From Bacteroidota bacterium (lineage in GTDB: Bacteria; Bacteroidota; Bacteroidia; Bacteroidales; TTA-H9), in assembly GCA_003250395.1 (NCBI GenBank), contig QKGM01000001.1, positions 1 through 64,000 of the forward strand: a stretch of 64,000 nt of DNA, given 5' to 3'. Of this stretch, positions 16,369-24,928 are shown piece by piece. How positions within the stretch are numbered: the stretch's first letter is position 1; the number at the start of each line of letters is the position of its first letter. The notes beneath the pieces are model-generated. The model was given only the letters and a program-made list of their open reading frames with translations, did no database searches and was not told the DNA's origin. Made by a program: the position numbers and the translations under genes.

Positions 16369-18360
16369 ATGAAAGGAAGATCGTTTTATATCCTGCTATT
16401 CCTCTTTCAAATAGTGGCTGGTAAAGGTCAATCGTACACGATTACCGGCAATGTTCGCACGTTTCAGTCGACAGGAGTTGAAGCTTGGCCTGTTCTCATC
16501 GCCACAGAGGAAGGGGCATGGCCTAATGTACATGAGACTGTGTATACAGACTCATTAGGTTTCTTTGTATTCGAGGGTCAGGTCAATGATTCCATATTAC
16601 TAATGCTTACAGTAAGTACGCCCGACTGTAATCAGCAAATCATTGATACAAATTTTACTATTGGAAGCGGGCAATCCACTGAGGTAAGTCTAATAATCTG
16701 TAATCCATCTCCAGTGTCTTGTGAAGCTTCATTTATATACAATCAGTCGCCTGATTCTTCAAGCACTGATACCTTTCAGTTTATTAATACTTCTACAGGA
16801 GCTTACACGATAATGTTATGGGATTTTGGAGACGGAACTACTTCTTCTGAGTTTTCACCAATTCACACCTTTAACCCTGGAAACTGGAATATCTGTCTCA
16901 CTATAAGCAACATGGAAACTGGTTGTTCTGATACTGTATGTCAGTCACTCTTTGTTGGTTCTGCTGAGCCTTGCACTAACGACTTTAGCTATCAGGTAGC
17001 TGACCTTCAGGTTACCTTTATTGGTTGGGCGAGTAATTCAGAAAACGCGTCCTTTACCTGGGAGTTTGGTGATGGGACAACAGGAACCGGAGCCTCAGTA
17101 AGCCATATTTATGATGCGGGTGGAATTTATCAGGTGAACCTGACAACGATTGATTCAGATACATGTATGGCATTTACCTCTCAAATGATTTCAATAACTG
17201 AACAGCAATCGTGCGATGCTCGTTACCAATGGGAAGTTGACCCCTCCAATCAAATGATGGTTCATTTCAGCGATTCTTCCATTGGAACAATTGACATGTG
17301 GAAGTGGACATTTGGTGATGGTCATATCTCTACTATTCAACATCCGGACCATGAATATACTCAGGCTGGAACTTATGAGGTATGTCTGACCATATTTTCC
17401 GAAGATTCGTTATGCCTGTCAACAGAGTGTCAGTCAGTTCTTGTTGGTGATTCGGTTTATTTCCCAGTTTATGGTCAGGTTCTGGCAGATTTTTTCCCTG
17501 CCGATGAGATTGATGTAAGCCTTTTCGAATCAATGGGTGGAATCCCTGTTCTGGCTGATACAGCATATGTGGCAACACAGGGAGCTTTCGCTTTTTATGC
17601 AGTACCAACAGGTTCTTACTTTCTGAAAGGATCTCTGAAGTCAGGATCATCTCTATATAATCAGTTTTTACCAACTTATAGCGGCAATACTGTACTGTGG
17701 GAGGAGGCTACAGCCTTTCAGGTGAATCAGCCCACAGGTGGAGCTGATATACATTTGGTGCCAAAACCAGAATCGACATCTGGGAATGGGAACATTAAAG
17801 GTCTTGTTCTTCGGGAGGATAACACAAAAGAATCTGATGCCGTTACAATGACAGGTATTCCTGTTTATCTTTTTTCAGAACAATATATACTTGTTCAGGC
17901 TGTATACACTGCTTCTGATGGAGGTTTTAATTTTCAGGGAGTACCCAATGGGTCTTATTTTATACGCCCTGAAATAACAGGCCTCCCGGTAACACCTTAC
18001 AGCCTGACAATTAGCGACACTTCAATTTCTTCTCAGTTTATAGTTTTTTCTGTTTCGGCTTCCGGAATTCATTATGGGATTGATGAAGAACCCATAGATG
18101 GTATATCTGTTGTAGGCCTACCACATCCAAACCCTGTCGCTGAAAAAACTTCAATCGATATTGTTACAACTGGCAGCATGCTCTTAAACATATCTGTAGC
18201 AGATCAATCGGGTAGGATAGTAAATAGTCAGATAGTCCCGCTTCAAAAGGGAAAAAATATTGTCAGGTTAAATGTTTCGGATTTACCTGCCGGGTTTTAT
18301 GTGCTCATATTGATGAATGATGATAATAAGTTAATTGTTAGGAAAATGGTGAAATTGTAG
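16369..18360 (+). CDS. PKD-domain surface protein with T9SS sorting domain
   Basis: A 663-residue secreted protein: signal peptide (1 to about 20, ending GKGQ), a short N-terminal beta domain, then three PKD domains with the WxFGDG core (MLWDFGDGTTS, FTWEFGDGTTG, WKWTFGDGHIS) between about residues 115 and 360. Two carboxypeptidase-regulatory-like segments follow (GAFAFYAVPTGSYFLKG and GGFNFQGVPNGSYFIRP), and from about 580 a T9SS type A domain (HPNPVAEKTSI, LPAGFYVLIL, LIVRKMVKL). It starts 11 bases after the barrel gene and so is probably in the sigma operon. PKD domains usually serve in surface interaction or spacing; no enzyme motif is visible. Confidence 0.85.
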   Translation: MKGRSFYILLFLFQIVAGKGQSYTITGNVRTFQSTGVEAWPVLIATEEGAWPNVHETVYTDSLGFFVFEGQVNDSILLMLTVSTPDCNQQIIDTNFTIGSGQSTEVSLIICNPSPVSCEASFIYNQSPDSSSTDTFQFINTSTGAYTIMLWDFGDGTTSSEFSPIHTFNPGNWNICLTISNMETGCSDTVCQSLFVGSAEPCTNDFSYQVADLQVTFIGWASNSENASFTWEFGDGTTGTGASVSHIYDAGGIYQVNLTTIDSDTCMAFTSQMISITEQQSCDARYQWEVDPSNQMMVHFSDSSIGTIDMWKWTFGDGHISTIQHPDHEYTQAGTYEVCLTIFSEDSLCLSTECQSVLVGDSVYFPVYGQVLADFFPADEIDVSLFESMGGIPVLADTAYVATQGAFAFYAVPTGSYFLKGSLKSGSSLYNQFLPTYSGNTVLWEEATAFQVNQPTGGADIHLVPKPESTSGNGNIKGLVLREDNTKESDAVTMTGIPVYLFSEQYILVQAVYTASDGGFNFQGVPNGSYFIRPEITGLPVTPYSLTISDTSISSQFIVFSVSASGIHYGIDEEPIDGISVVGLPHPNPVAEKTSIDIVTTGSMLLNISVADQSGRIVNSQIVPLQKGKNIVRLNVSDLPAGFYVLILMNDDNKLIVRKMVKL

Positions 18361-18476
18361 ATTATTTTCATACGCTACGCAACTTTGGCTTCTCCTTGTG
18401 TTTTAATGATGTTGGTGACCGGTAAAGGTCATAACTTCAATTAAAAGATATAGTGTTTTACTTAAATTCTATTGCT

Positions 18477-21002
18477 ATGAGAAACCGATTCGTACTATTG
18501 TGGATGATACTGCTTATCATGGGTAGTATACAGGCCCAGGTTCAGACATTAACGATTTCGGGCATCGTTACTCAGACTGCATCTGGTGCTCCAATTGTTA
18601 ATCATGATGTAATCATTCAAACCGACTCTTCAGCGGGTAATTTTTTCTATTTCAATACTGTCAGCACAAATTTTAACGGGGCCTATGTTGATACGATTTC
18701 CTTTACTTCCGGATCGTCAGCTCAGGGATTATTGATTGTAAGTACAGTTGATTGTAATGGAACTTATCAGGTTCAGCAACACAACTTTGGCCCCGGAAAC
18801 ATGTCTCTCAGTTCGGATTTTATTATTTGTGGTGATACCATTCCTGTCGATTGCCAGTCATCTTTCTATTATTACCCTGATTCGACATCCAATGCCACAG
18901 TTTTTATGGATGCCTCTCAGGGGTTCCCTGTTAGTTGGTTTTGGAGTTTTGGTGATAGTACTACTTCAACAGAGCAAAATCCTGTACATTTATATTCACA
19001 ACCGGGACAATATTTTGTTACACTCAATATCACAACGGCAAATGGCTGTACTTCATCTTCGACCCAATTAGTTGTTGTGACACATCTATCAGGTTGCCAG
19101 TCTTCATTCAGATTCTATCCGACCGATTCTCTCAATGTGCTTATTCCAAATACAATCCAGTTTGTTGACCAGTCATCCGGAAACCCCGAACTATGGTTTT
19201 GGAATTTTGGTGATGGATCAGTATCAAATGAGCAAAACCCCGTACATGAATATATGCAACCAGGAGATTACATGGTCTGCCTTACAATTTATAATCTTGA
19301 CAGCACCTGCTATGATAACATTTGTTTGCCAGTTTGGGTTGGTAATCCGGCAGGGGGATGTCAGGCATCATTTGTATCTTTCGCAGCAGATACAATGAAT
19401 CAATTTGGTTTAAATACGCTTCAGTTTGTAGACCAATCAACCGGAAATCCTCTTTTCTGGAATTGGGACTTTGGCGATGGTACAACCTCCACGGAGCAAA
19501 ATCCGTTACATATCTTCCCGAATGAAGGAAGCTTTCAGGTATGTTTAACCATTACCGGTGCAGACACCAGTTGCTTTAGTGTTTTTTGTGAACAGGTGTT
19601 TGTAGGAAATCCTGCTCCCGCCTGTGAGGCCAGGTTCTATTATTATCAGACCGATAGTTCAAATTATAGCAACAGTATTCAGTTTACTGACCAATCATTG
19701 GGTAATCCGGCAGAATGGCATTGGAATTTTGGTGATGGAACAACATCTACCGATCAAAATCCAATGCACCTGTATCAGGAACCAGGTATCTATAATGTTT
19801 GTCTGGCAATTTCTAATCCGGTGTCGCAATGCTTCGATTCTATATGTTACGAAGTCTGGGTGAATACTATTCTAGATAGTTGCATGAATGTTTTTTCTGC
19901 CTCTGTATCGGGACTAGTGGCTTCCTTTAACGGTTCCATGGTGAATGGCGAGAGCGCAACTTTCACATGGGAATTCGGTGACGGATATACTGCTTCAGGT
20001 AATCTGGTCACACATACATTTTTAACCGGAGGATTCTATACTGTAACCCTAACAACTGTTACAGCTCAGGGATGTATTAATTCGTCAGCCAGTACGATAT
20101 TTCTTGGCGATACAGCCTCCATGCAGACTATTCAGGGAACGATCAGAGCAGGAGCCAACCTTTCTGTTTCTGGAGTAGTAATGCTATTACCTCTTAATGG
20201 AATCTGGAACTGGGGAGCCCAGATGACTAACATTGATTCTTCTGGTTACTACCGCTTCGACGGAGTGATGCCCGGAAGCTACCACCTGCTGGCAATACCT
20301 TATAACGTTGGTGGGGATACGATGGCCTATCTGCCCACTTACTTTGGAAATGTAGTTTTCTGGGAACAGGCTTCGGTAATAACCCTAGGTAGCGCGTTAT
20401 TGGCTTATGATATAGACCTTGTAGCTTGTAACGGGATTAATCCAGGTCTGGCGCTTATAAATGGAAATATCACGGTTAACGGATTGAAATCCGGAATGTC
20501 AGATGTTAGTATCATACTATTGGATCAACAAAACAATCCACTGGTATTCGATCGCAGTGATGCTGCCGGGGCATTTGATTTCAGTTCTCTTGCCTACGGA
20601 ACGTATATCATCTGGGCTGAACTTCATGGTGTGAATACATATCCGGTTACACTGACTCTTTCGGATGAGAATCCAACATCTACAGTGAATCTGAAACTTG
20701 ATGGTACAACTGTAATGGGAATCAGTGATGAAGGTAGTCAGGTGGTTACTCTCGGGCAGGTGTATCCCAACCCGGTTGAAAGCATTGCAAAGATTGAAGT
20801 TTCCACACGGCAACCTGTCATCTTCGAGGTGCTATTGAACAATACAATGGGCCAGGTCGTAATGCGTAAGAGTATTACAGTGAATGGAACCAGTGAGTTA
20901 GAAGTTGAAACTTCAGGCATCCCAACAGGTGTTTACACACTACTTCTCAAGGGAAGTGATGGAAGCATACTTGTACGTAAATTCGTTAAAGCCAGCCGAT
21001 AA
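18477..21002 (+). CDS. Larger PKD-domain surface protein with T9SS sorting domain
   Basis: The start at 18477 is chosen because MRNRFVLLWMILL forms a clean signal peptide ending SIQAQ; an in-frame start 24 bases earlier would only add a hydrophilic extension. The 841-residue protein has five PKD domains (cores FWSFGDST, FWNFGDGS, NWDFGDGT, HWNFGDGT, FTWEFGDG) from about residue 125 to 545. Two carboxypeptidase-regulatory-like segments follow, and a T9SS domain begins near 765 (VYPNPVESIAKI, IPTGVYTLLL, ILVRKFVKAS). It is homologous to the preceding gene but has two more PKD units, with DNA similarity between repeats 2-4 indicating internal duplication. A terminator follows. Confidence 0.85.
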   Translation: MRNRFVLLWMILLIMGSIQAQVQTLTISGIVTQTASGAPIVNHDVIIQTDSSAGNFFYFNTVSTNFNGAYVDTISFTSGSSAQGLLIVSTVDCNGTYQVQQHNFGPGNMSLSSDFIICGDTIPVDCQSSFYYYPDSTSNATVFMDASQGFPVSWFWSFGDSTTSTEQNPVHLYSQPGQYFVTLNITTANGCTSSSTQLVVVTHLSGCQSSFRFYPTDSLNVLIPNTIQFVDQSSGNPELWFWNFGDGSVSNEQNPVHEYMQPGDYMVCLTIYNLDSTCYDNICLPVWVGNPAGGCQASFVSFAADTMNQFGLNTLQFVDQSTGNPLFWNWDFGDGTTSTEQNPLHIFPNEGSFQVCLTITGADTSCFSVFCEQVFVGNPAPACEARFYYYQTDSSNYSNSIQFTDQSLGNPAEWHWNFGDGTTSTDQNPMHLYQEPGIYNVCLAISNPVSQCFDSICYEVWVNTILDSCMNVFSASVSGLVASFNGSMVNGESATFTWEFGDGYTASGNLVTHTFLTGGFYTVTLTTVTAQGCINSSASTIFLGDTASMQTIQGTIRAGANLSVSGVVMLLPLNGIWNWGAQMTNIDSSGYYRFDGVMPGSYHLLAIPYNVGGDTMAYLPTYFGNVVFWEQASVITLGSALLAYDIDLVACNGINPGLALINGNITVNGLKSGMSDVSIILLDQQNNPLVFDRSDAAGAFDFSSLAYGTYIIWAELHGVNTYPVTLTLSDENPTSTVNLKLDGTTVMGISDEGSQVVTLGQVYPNPVESIAKIEVSTRQPVIFEVLLNNTMGQVVMRKSITVNGTSELEVETSGIPTGVYTLLLKGSDGSILVRKFVKASR

Positions 21003-21027
21003 CGGCTAGCTCTTTATGCTCCTGCAT

Positions 21028-21058
21028 GGCCCTTCGGTTTTTTCCGGAGGGCCTTTTT
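21028..21058 (+). terminator. Intrinsic terminator of the PKD operon
   Basis: A 10-base stem with one mismatch (GGCCCTTCGG at 21028-21037 with CCGGAGGGCC at 21044-21053) is followed by TTTTT. It closes the sigma factor/PKD gene group. Confidence 0.8.
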
Positions 21059-21220
21059 ATTAACTGATATTTATAGTTTGAGAGGCATCTTTTCTCATTT
21101 GTATGAGAAGGTTTCAAATTATATATATTCGGGTTTAATATATACAACAGAAGAACTTGTTAAGATTGACTGATATTCTGAGAGTTTGAACAGATTATCG
21201 TGTTCATGCCAACAAACTCC

Positions 21221-21228
21221 TATCTTTG
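21221..21228 (+). promoter_or_regulatory. Promoter -7 element for dxs
   Basis: TATCTTTG, followed by C, matches TAnnTTTG and lies 21 bases before the ATG at 21249, giving a very short leader. Confidence 0.5.
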
Positions 21229-21248
21229 CTGTGGTTTAAAAAGAAATC

Positions 21249-23153
21249 ATGGCCGTTATTCCCGGAAATCTGTTGAAGCAGGTGTCTTCTCCTGCCGATC
21301 TGCGCCTGTTAGATGAAGATCAGCTGGAACAGCTTTGCGCTGAATTGCGTCGATTCATTATTGAAGTAATTGCCTCTCACCCTGGACACCTTGGTGCCAG
21401 CCTTGGTACTGTCGAATTAGCTGTTGCTATTCATTATGTGTTTAAAACGCCCTACGATAAGCTTATCTGGGATGTTGGTCATCAGGCATATGCCCATAAG
21501 ATATTGACAGGTAGATGTGAACAGTTCTACACCAACCGGACCTACCATGGTATAAGCGGATTTCCAAAAATGTCGGAAAGTGAATATGATGCTTTTGGTG
21601 TTGGTCACTCTTCAACCTCTATCTCAGCGGCTCTCGGGATGGCTGTAGCTGCAAAACTTCAGGGTGATAGCAAAAGGCAGCATATCGCGGTAATCGGTGA
21701 TGGTTCAATGACTGCAGGGATGGCATTCGAAGCAATGAATCATGCCGGAGTTTCCAGTGCAAATCTTTTAATTATCCTCAACGACAATGGTATCGCTATT
21801 GACCGTAATGTTGGGGCTTTGAAAGATTACCTTACCAATATGGTAACCTCTCGCACTTACAATAAAGTACGCAATAAAATTTGGCAGCTTCTAGGTGGTA
21901 ATACTCGTTATGGGCAGAATACCAGGGCCATAGTCAAGCAATTGGGTGGTGCTATCAAGGGGACTCTTTTAACACGTAGTAATTTATTCGAGGCACTTGG
22001 ATTACGATATTTTGGTCCGGTTGACGGACATGATGTTGTAAGGCTAACACGTTTATTACGGGATTTGAGTCGAATTCCCGGGCCTAAGCTTCTTCACGTG
22101 ATCACTAAAAAGGGTAAAGGTCTTGAAAAGGCTGAACAAGATCCGACAACATATCATGCACCTGGTGCTTTCGATAAAGTGACTGGTGAGCTGATAGAGA
22201 AAAAATGTACTGAAGCGCTCCCCCCAAAATACCAGAACGTTTTTGGAAAAACCATTATCGAACTCGCCAGGCTTAATTCCAGGGTAGTAGGAATTACCCC
22301 TGCTATGCCATCGGGCTGTTCACTTAACATGATGATGCAAGTGATGCCGGAACGCGCATTCGATGTCGGGATTGCTGAACAACATGCCGTTACTTTTTCA
22401 GCGGGTCTGGCAGCCCAGGGTCAGGTTCCTTTCTGCAATATATACTCTTCCTTTATGCAGCGTGCTTATGATCAGGTAATCCATGATGTTGCACTGCAAA
22501 ACCTGCCGGTGGTCTTCTGTCTCGATCGTGGAGGTTTGGTTGGGGAGGATGGAGCAACGCATCATGGAGTGTATGATCTTGCCTATTTTCGTTCAATCCC
22601 AAATATGATTGTTTCGGCTCCAATGAACGAAGAAGAGCTTCGCAACCTGATGTACACAGCTCAATATAAGAATTATGGCCCCTTTAGCATCCGTTATCCC
22701 CGTGGCAGAGGTGTTAATCCTGACTGGAGTAATACTCCTTTTAAGATTGTTGAGATTGGAAAGGGGCGTAAACTAAAGGATGGTGTAAAGGTGGCAGTTC
22801 TTTCAATTGGTCATATAGGCAATATTGCTGCTGAGGCCATCAGGATTGTTGCCGATGAAGGTATTAATCCTGCCCATTATGATATGCGGTTTGTTAAACC
22901 TGTTGACGAAGAATTACTACACGAGGTCTTAAGGCAGTACCCGGTAGTAATTACAGTTGAAGACGGTACCATTGTAGGTGGGCTTGGAAGCTCGGTACTG
23001 GAATTCATGGCCGACAACAACTATCATGCTACCATTAAACGGATTGGTGTTCCTGACCGTTTTATTGAACAGGGTACCCCTATGGAACTATATCATGAAT
23101 GCGGGATGGACGCAACATCGATAGCCAATACAATACGGGAGCTTGTCAAGTGA
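21249..23153 (+). CDS. dxs: 1-deoxy-D-xylulose-5-phosphate synthase
   Basis: A 634-residue thiamine-diphosphate enzyme that joins pyruvate and glyceraldehyde 3-phosphate in the first step of the MEP isoprenoid pathway. Diagnostic segments are HPGHLGASLGTVELAVAIHY near the N-terminus, GHQAYAHKILTGR, the ThDP/magnesium motif GDGSMTAGMAFEAMNHAG with the downstream N (ILNDN), the transketolase-like GIAEQHAVTFSAGLA, and DRGGLVGEDGATHHG. Length is normal. The gene has its own promoter and no close partner; 178 bases separate it from the TauE genes. It is a single-copy housekeeping gene in most bacteria that use the MEP route. Confidence 0.95.
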   Translation: MAVIPGNLLKQVSSPADLRLLDEDQLEQLCAELRRFIIEVIASHPGHLGASLGTVELAVAIHYVFKTPYDKLIWDVGHQAYAHKILTGRCEQFYTNRTYHGISGFPKMSESEYDAFGVGHSSTSISAALGMAVAAKLQGDSKRQHIAVIGDGSMTAGMAFEAMNHAGVSSANLLIILNDNGIAIDRNVGALKDYLTNMVTSRTYNKVRNKIWQLLGGNTRYGQNTRAIVKQLGGAIKGTLLTRSNLFEALGLRYFGPVDGHDVVRLTRLLRDLSRIPGPKLLHVITKKGKGLEKAEQDPTTYHAPGAFDKVTGELIEKKCTEALPPKYQNVFGKTIIELARLNSRVVGITPAMPSGCSLNMMMQVMPERAFDVGIAEQHAVTFSAGLAAQGQVPFCNIYSSFMQRAYDQVIHDVALQNLPVVFCLDRGGLVGEDGATHHGVYDLAYFRSIPNMIVSAPMNEEELRNLMYTAQYKNYGPFSIRYPRGRGVNPDWSNTPFKIVEIGKGRKLKDGVKVAVLSIGHIGNIAAEAIRIVADEGINPAHYDMRFVKPVDEELLHEVLRQYPVVITVEDGTIVGGLGSSVLEFMADNNYHATIKRIGVPDRFIEQGTPMELYHECGMDATSIANTIRELVK

Positions 23154-23330
23154 GTTCCATCAGGTGAATGAATGATTACCCAAATCAGATGATAATGCTG
23201 TTGCGACAAACCAACCTTAAGTTATGGATGCCGTTTTCAATCGATTTAAATGATAACGGTTTCCAACGGGCACAGATTATTCGGGAGTATCTGTTTATCT
23301 GACGTCACTATTCATTGATCAGCATATACG

Positions 23331-24116
23331 ATGAATATCTTTGATGCAATACTGTTGATAGGTTCGGGAGTGCTTGTAGGCTTCATCAACACCCTTGCAG
23401 GCGGAGGTACCATCATCTCGCTTTCAGTATTTATGCTGCTGGGATTGCCCCCAATCACAGCCAATGGTACACATCGTATTGCAGCAACTCTTCAAACGAT
23501 GACTTCTTCGGCTACATTTTTCAGGAAGAAGAAGCTCGATATCAGGCAGGGCTTGATCCTTAGCATTCCTGTAGTGACAGGAAGCCTCCTGGGAGCCATG
23601 ATTGCTGTTGAAATCAATGAGCAGCTTTTTAAACGAATGGTAGCAGTGGTAATGCTTGGCATGTTATTTTTTATACTCTACAAGCCGCAATTATGGCTTA
23701 AGGGTCGTGTTACGGATACTATTACAACAACACGCTGGTGGCATTATATTCTCTTTTTCCTCATAGGTGTTTATGGTGGTTTTATACACGTGGGTGTGGG
23801 GTATTTCCTGATTATTGGAACAGTAATGGGACTTGGTTATGATCTTGTCAGAAGTAATGCCCTGAAAGTTTTTATCGTGTTTATCTATACCCCGATCACC
23901 CTGTTGGTTTTTCTATGGAAGGGACAGGCAGATTGGGGATTTGGCCTCGTGCATGCCATTGGTAATGTTTTGGGCGCATGGCTTGCAGCCCGCTATGCTG
24001 TAGAATGGGGTGCCGGATTCGTACGTTGGGTGATAGTAGTCGTAATTGTCGTTTCTTCAGGCCAATTACTCGGTATCTTTGATCTTGCACCTTTGTTTCG
24101 TTCATTACCCATCTAA
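23331..24116 (+). CDS. TauE/SafE-family membrane transporter, copy 1
   Basis: A 261-residue integral membrane protein with about seven to eight hydrophobic segments. The family's repeated signature occurs in both halves: GVLVGFINTLAGGGTIISL near the N-terminus, and GVYGGFIHVGVGYFLI followed by NALKVFIVFIYTPITLLVF in the second half. TauE/SafE proteins export sulfite, sulfoacetate or other anions; the substrate cannot be told here. It is 9 bases upstream of a clear paralogue, so the two are likely cotranscribed and may form a heteromeric or dual-specificity pair. Confidence 0.88.
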   Translation: MNIFDAILLIGSGVLVGFINTLAGGGTIISLSVFMLLGLPPITANGTHRIAATLQTMTSSATFFRKKKLDIRQGLILSIPVVTGSLLGAMIAVEINEQLFKRMVAVVMLGMLFFILYKPQLWLKGRVTDTITTTRWWHYILFFLIGVYGGFIHVGVGYFLIIGTVMGLGYDLVRSNALKVFIVFIYTPITLLVFLWKGQADWGFGLVHAIGNVLGAWLAARYAVEWGAGFVRWVIVVVIVVSSGQLLGIFDLAPLFRSLPI

Positions 24117-24125
24117 ACCAATACC

Positions 24126-24881
24126 ATGGAACTGACACTACAACTTATCATATTATGCCTTGCCGGTATCGTGGTGGGAATTATCAATACATTGTCGGGG
24201 GGAGGTTCTATTATTTCGCTTTCGTTACTGATGTTTTTTGGTCTTGATGCCAATATCGCGAATGGAACCAACCGTGTCGCCATTTTTTTTCAAAGTCTTG
24301 CGGGCGTTAAGAAATTTAGCGATAGCAAGATGCTCGATATTCCCAGGGGCTGGCACTATGCAGTCCCCGCGCTCGTTGGTTCGCTGGCTGGTGCATGGAT
24401 AGCTACCGATATAAACAAACAGCTGTTTGAATACCTGCTACTGATTGTTATGGTCATCATGGTCATATTGATGTTTGTCAACCCGGAGAAATGGATAGGC
24501 AAGAGTGGTGAACAGCAGAGCAGGAAGCCAGGCCGGATGACGTGGATAACATTTACAGCGATAGGTTTTTATGGTGGATTCGTGCAGGTGGGTATTGGAT
24601 ATTTTCTCCTGGCAGGGCTGGTTGTTCAGGCAGGTTATAATCTTGTAAAGGCTAATGCACTCAAAGTGTTCATCACTTTTCTCTATTCTCCTTTTACGCT
24701 GGTTGTATTCCTTTGGCACAACCAGGTAAACTGGTTGTATGGTATTGTGCTTGCGCTTGGAACTTTTTCAGGAGGTTATCTGGGAGCAAAACTGGCGGTG
24801 AAGCGGGGAGCATCTTTCATCAGGTGGGTTATCGTAGCTGTGGTAGCCCTCACGGTGGTGAAAGTCTTCTGGGGATTCTAG
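24126..24881 (+). CDS. TauE/SafE-family membrane transporter, copy 2
   Basis: A 251-residue paralogue of the preceding gene, with the same landmarks in order: GIVVGIINTLSGGGSIISL, ANGTNRVAIFFQSLAG, GFYGGFVQVGIGYFLLAG and NALKVFITFLYSPFTLVVF. It starts 9 bases after the first copy stops. The pair is convergent with dnaX across only 47 bases. Divergence between the copies is considerable, so the duplication is not recent. Substrate is unknown; anion export is the family role. Confidence 0.88.
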   Translation: MELTLQLIILCLAGIVVGIINTLSGGGSIISLSLLMFFGLDANIANGTNRVAIFFQSLAGVKKFSDSKMLDIPRGWHYAVPALVGSLAGAWIATDINKQLFEYLLLIVMVIMVILMFVNPEKWIGKSGEQQSRKPGRMTWITFTAIGFYGGFVQVGIGYFLLAGLVVQAGYNLVKANALKVFITFLYSPFTLVVFLWHNQVNWLYGIVLALGTFSGGYLGAKLAVKRGASFIRWVIVAVVALTVVKVFWGF

Positions 24882-24896
24882 TTGACATTCCGTAAC

Positions 24897-24927
24897 AAAA
24901 ACCAGTATCTTCCCCGGAATTACTGGT
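24897..24927 (-). terminator. Probable terminator of dnaX
   Basis: On the minus strand a 7-bp stem (24901-24907 with 24921-24927, 13-nt loop) directly after the dnaX stop is followed by TTTTT. The stem is short, so this is a moderate call. Confidence 0.5.
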
Positions 24928-24928
24928 A

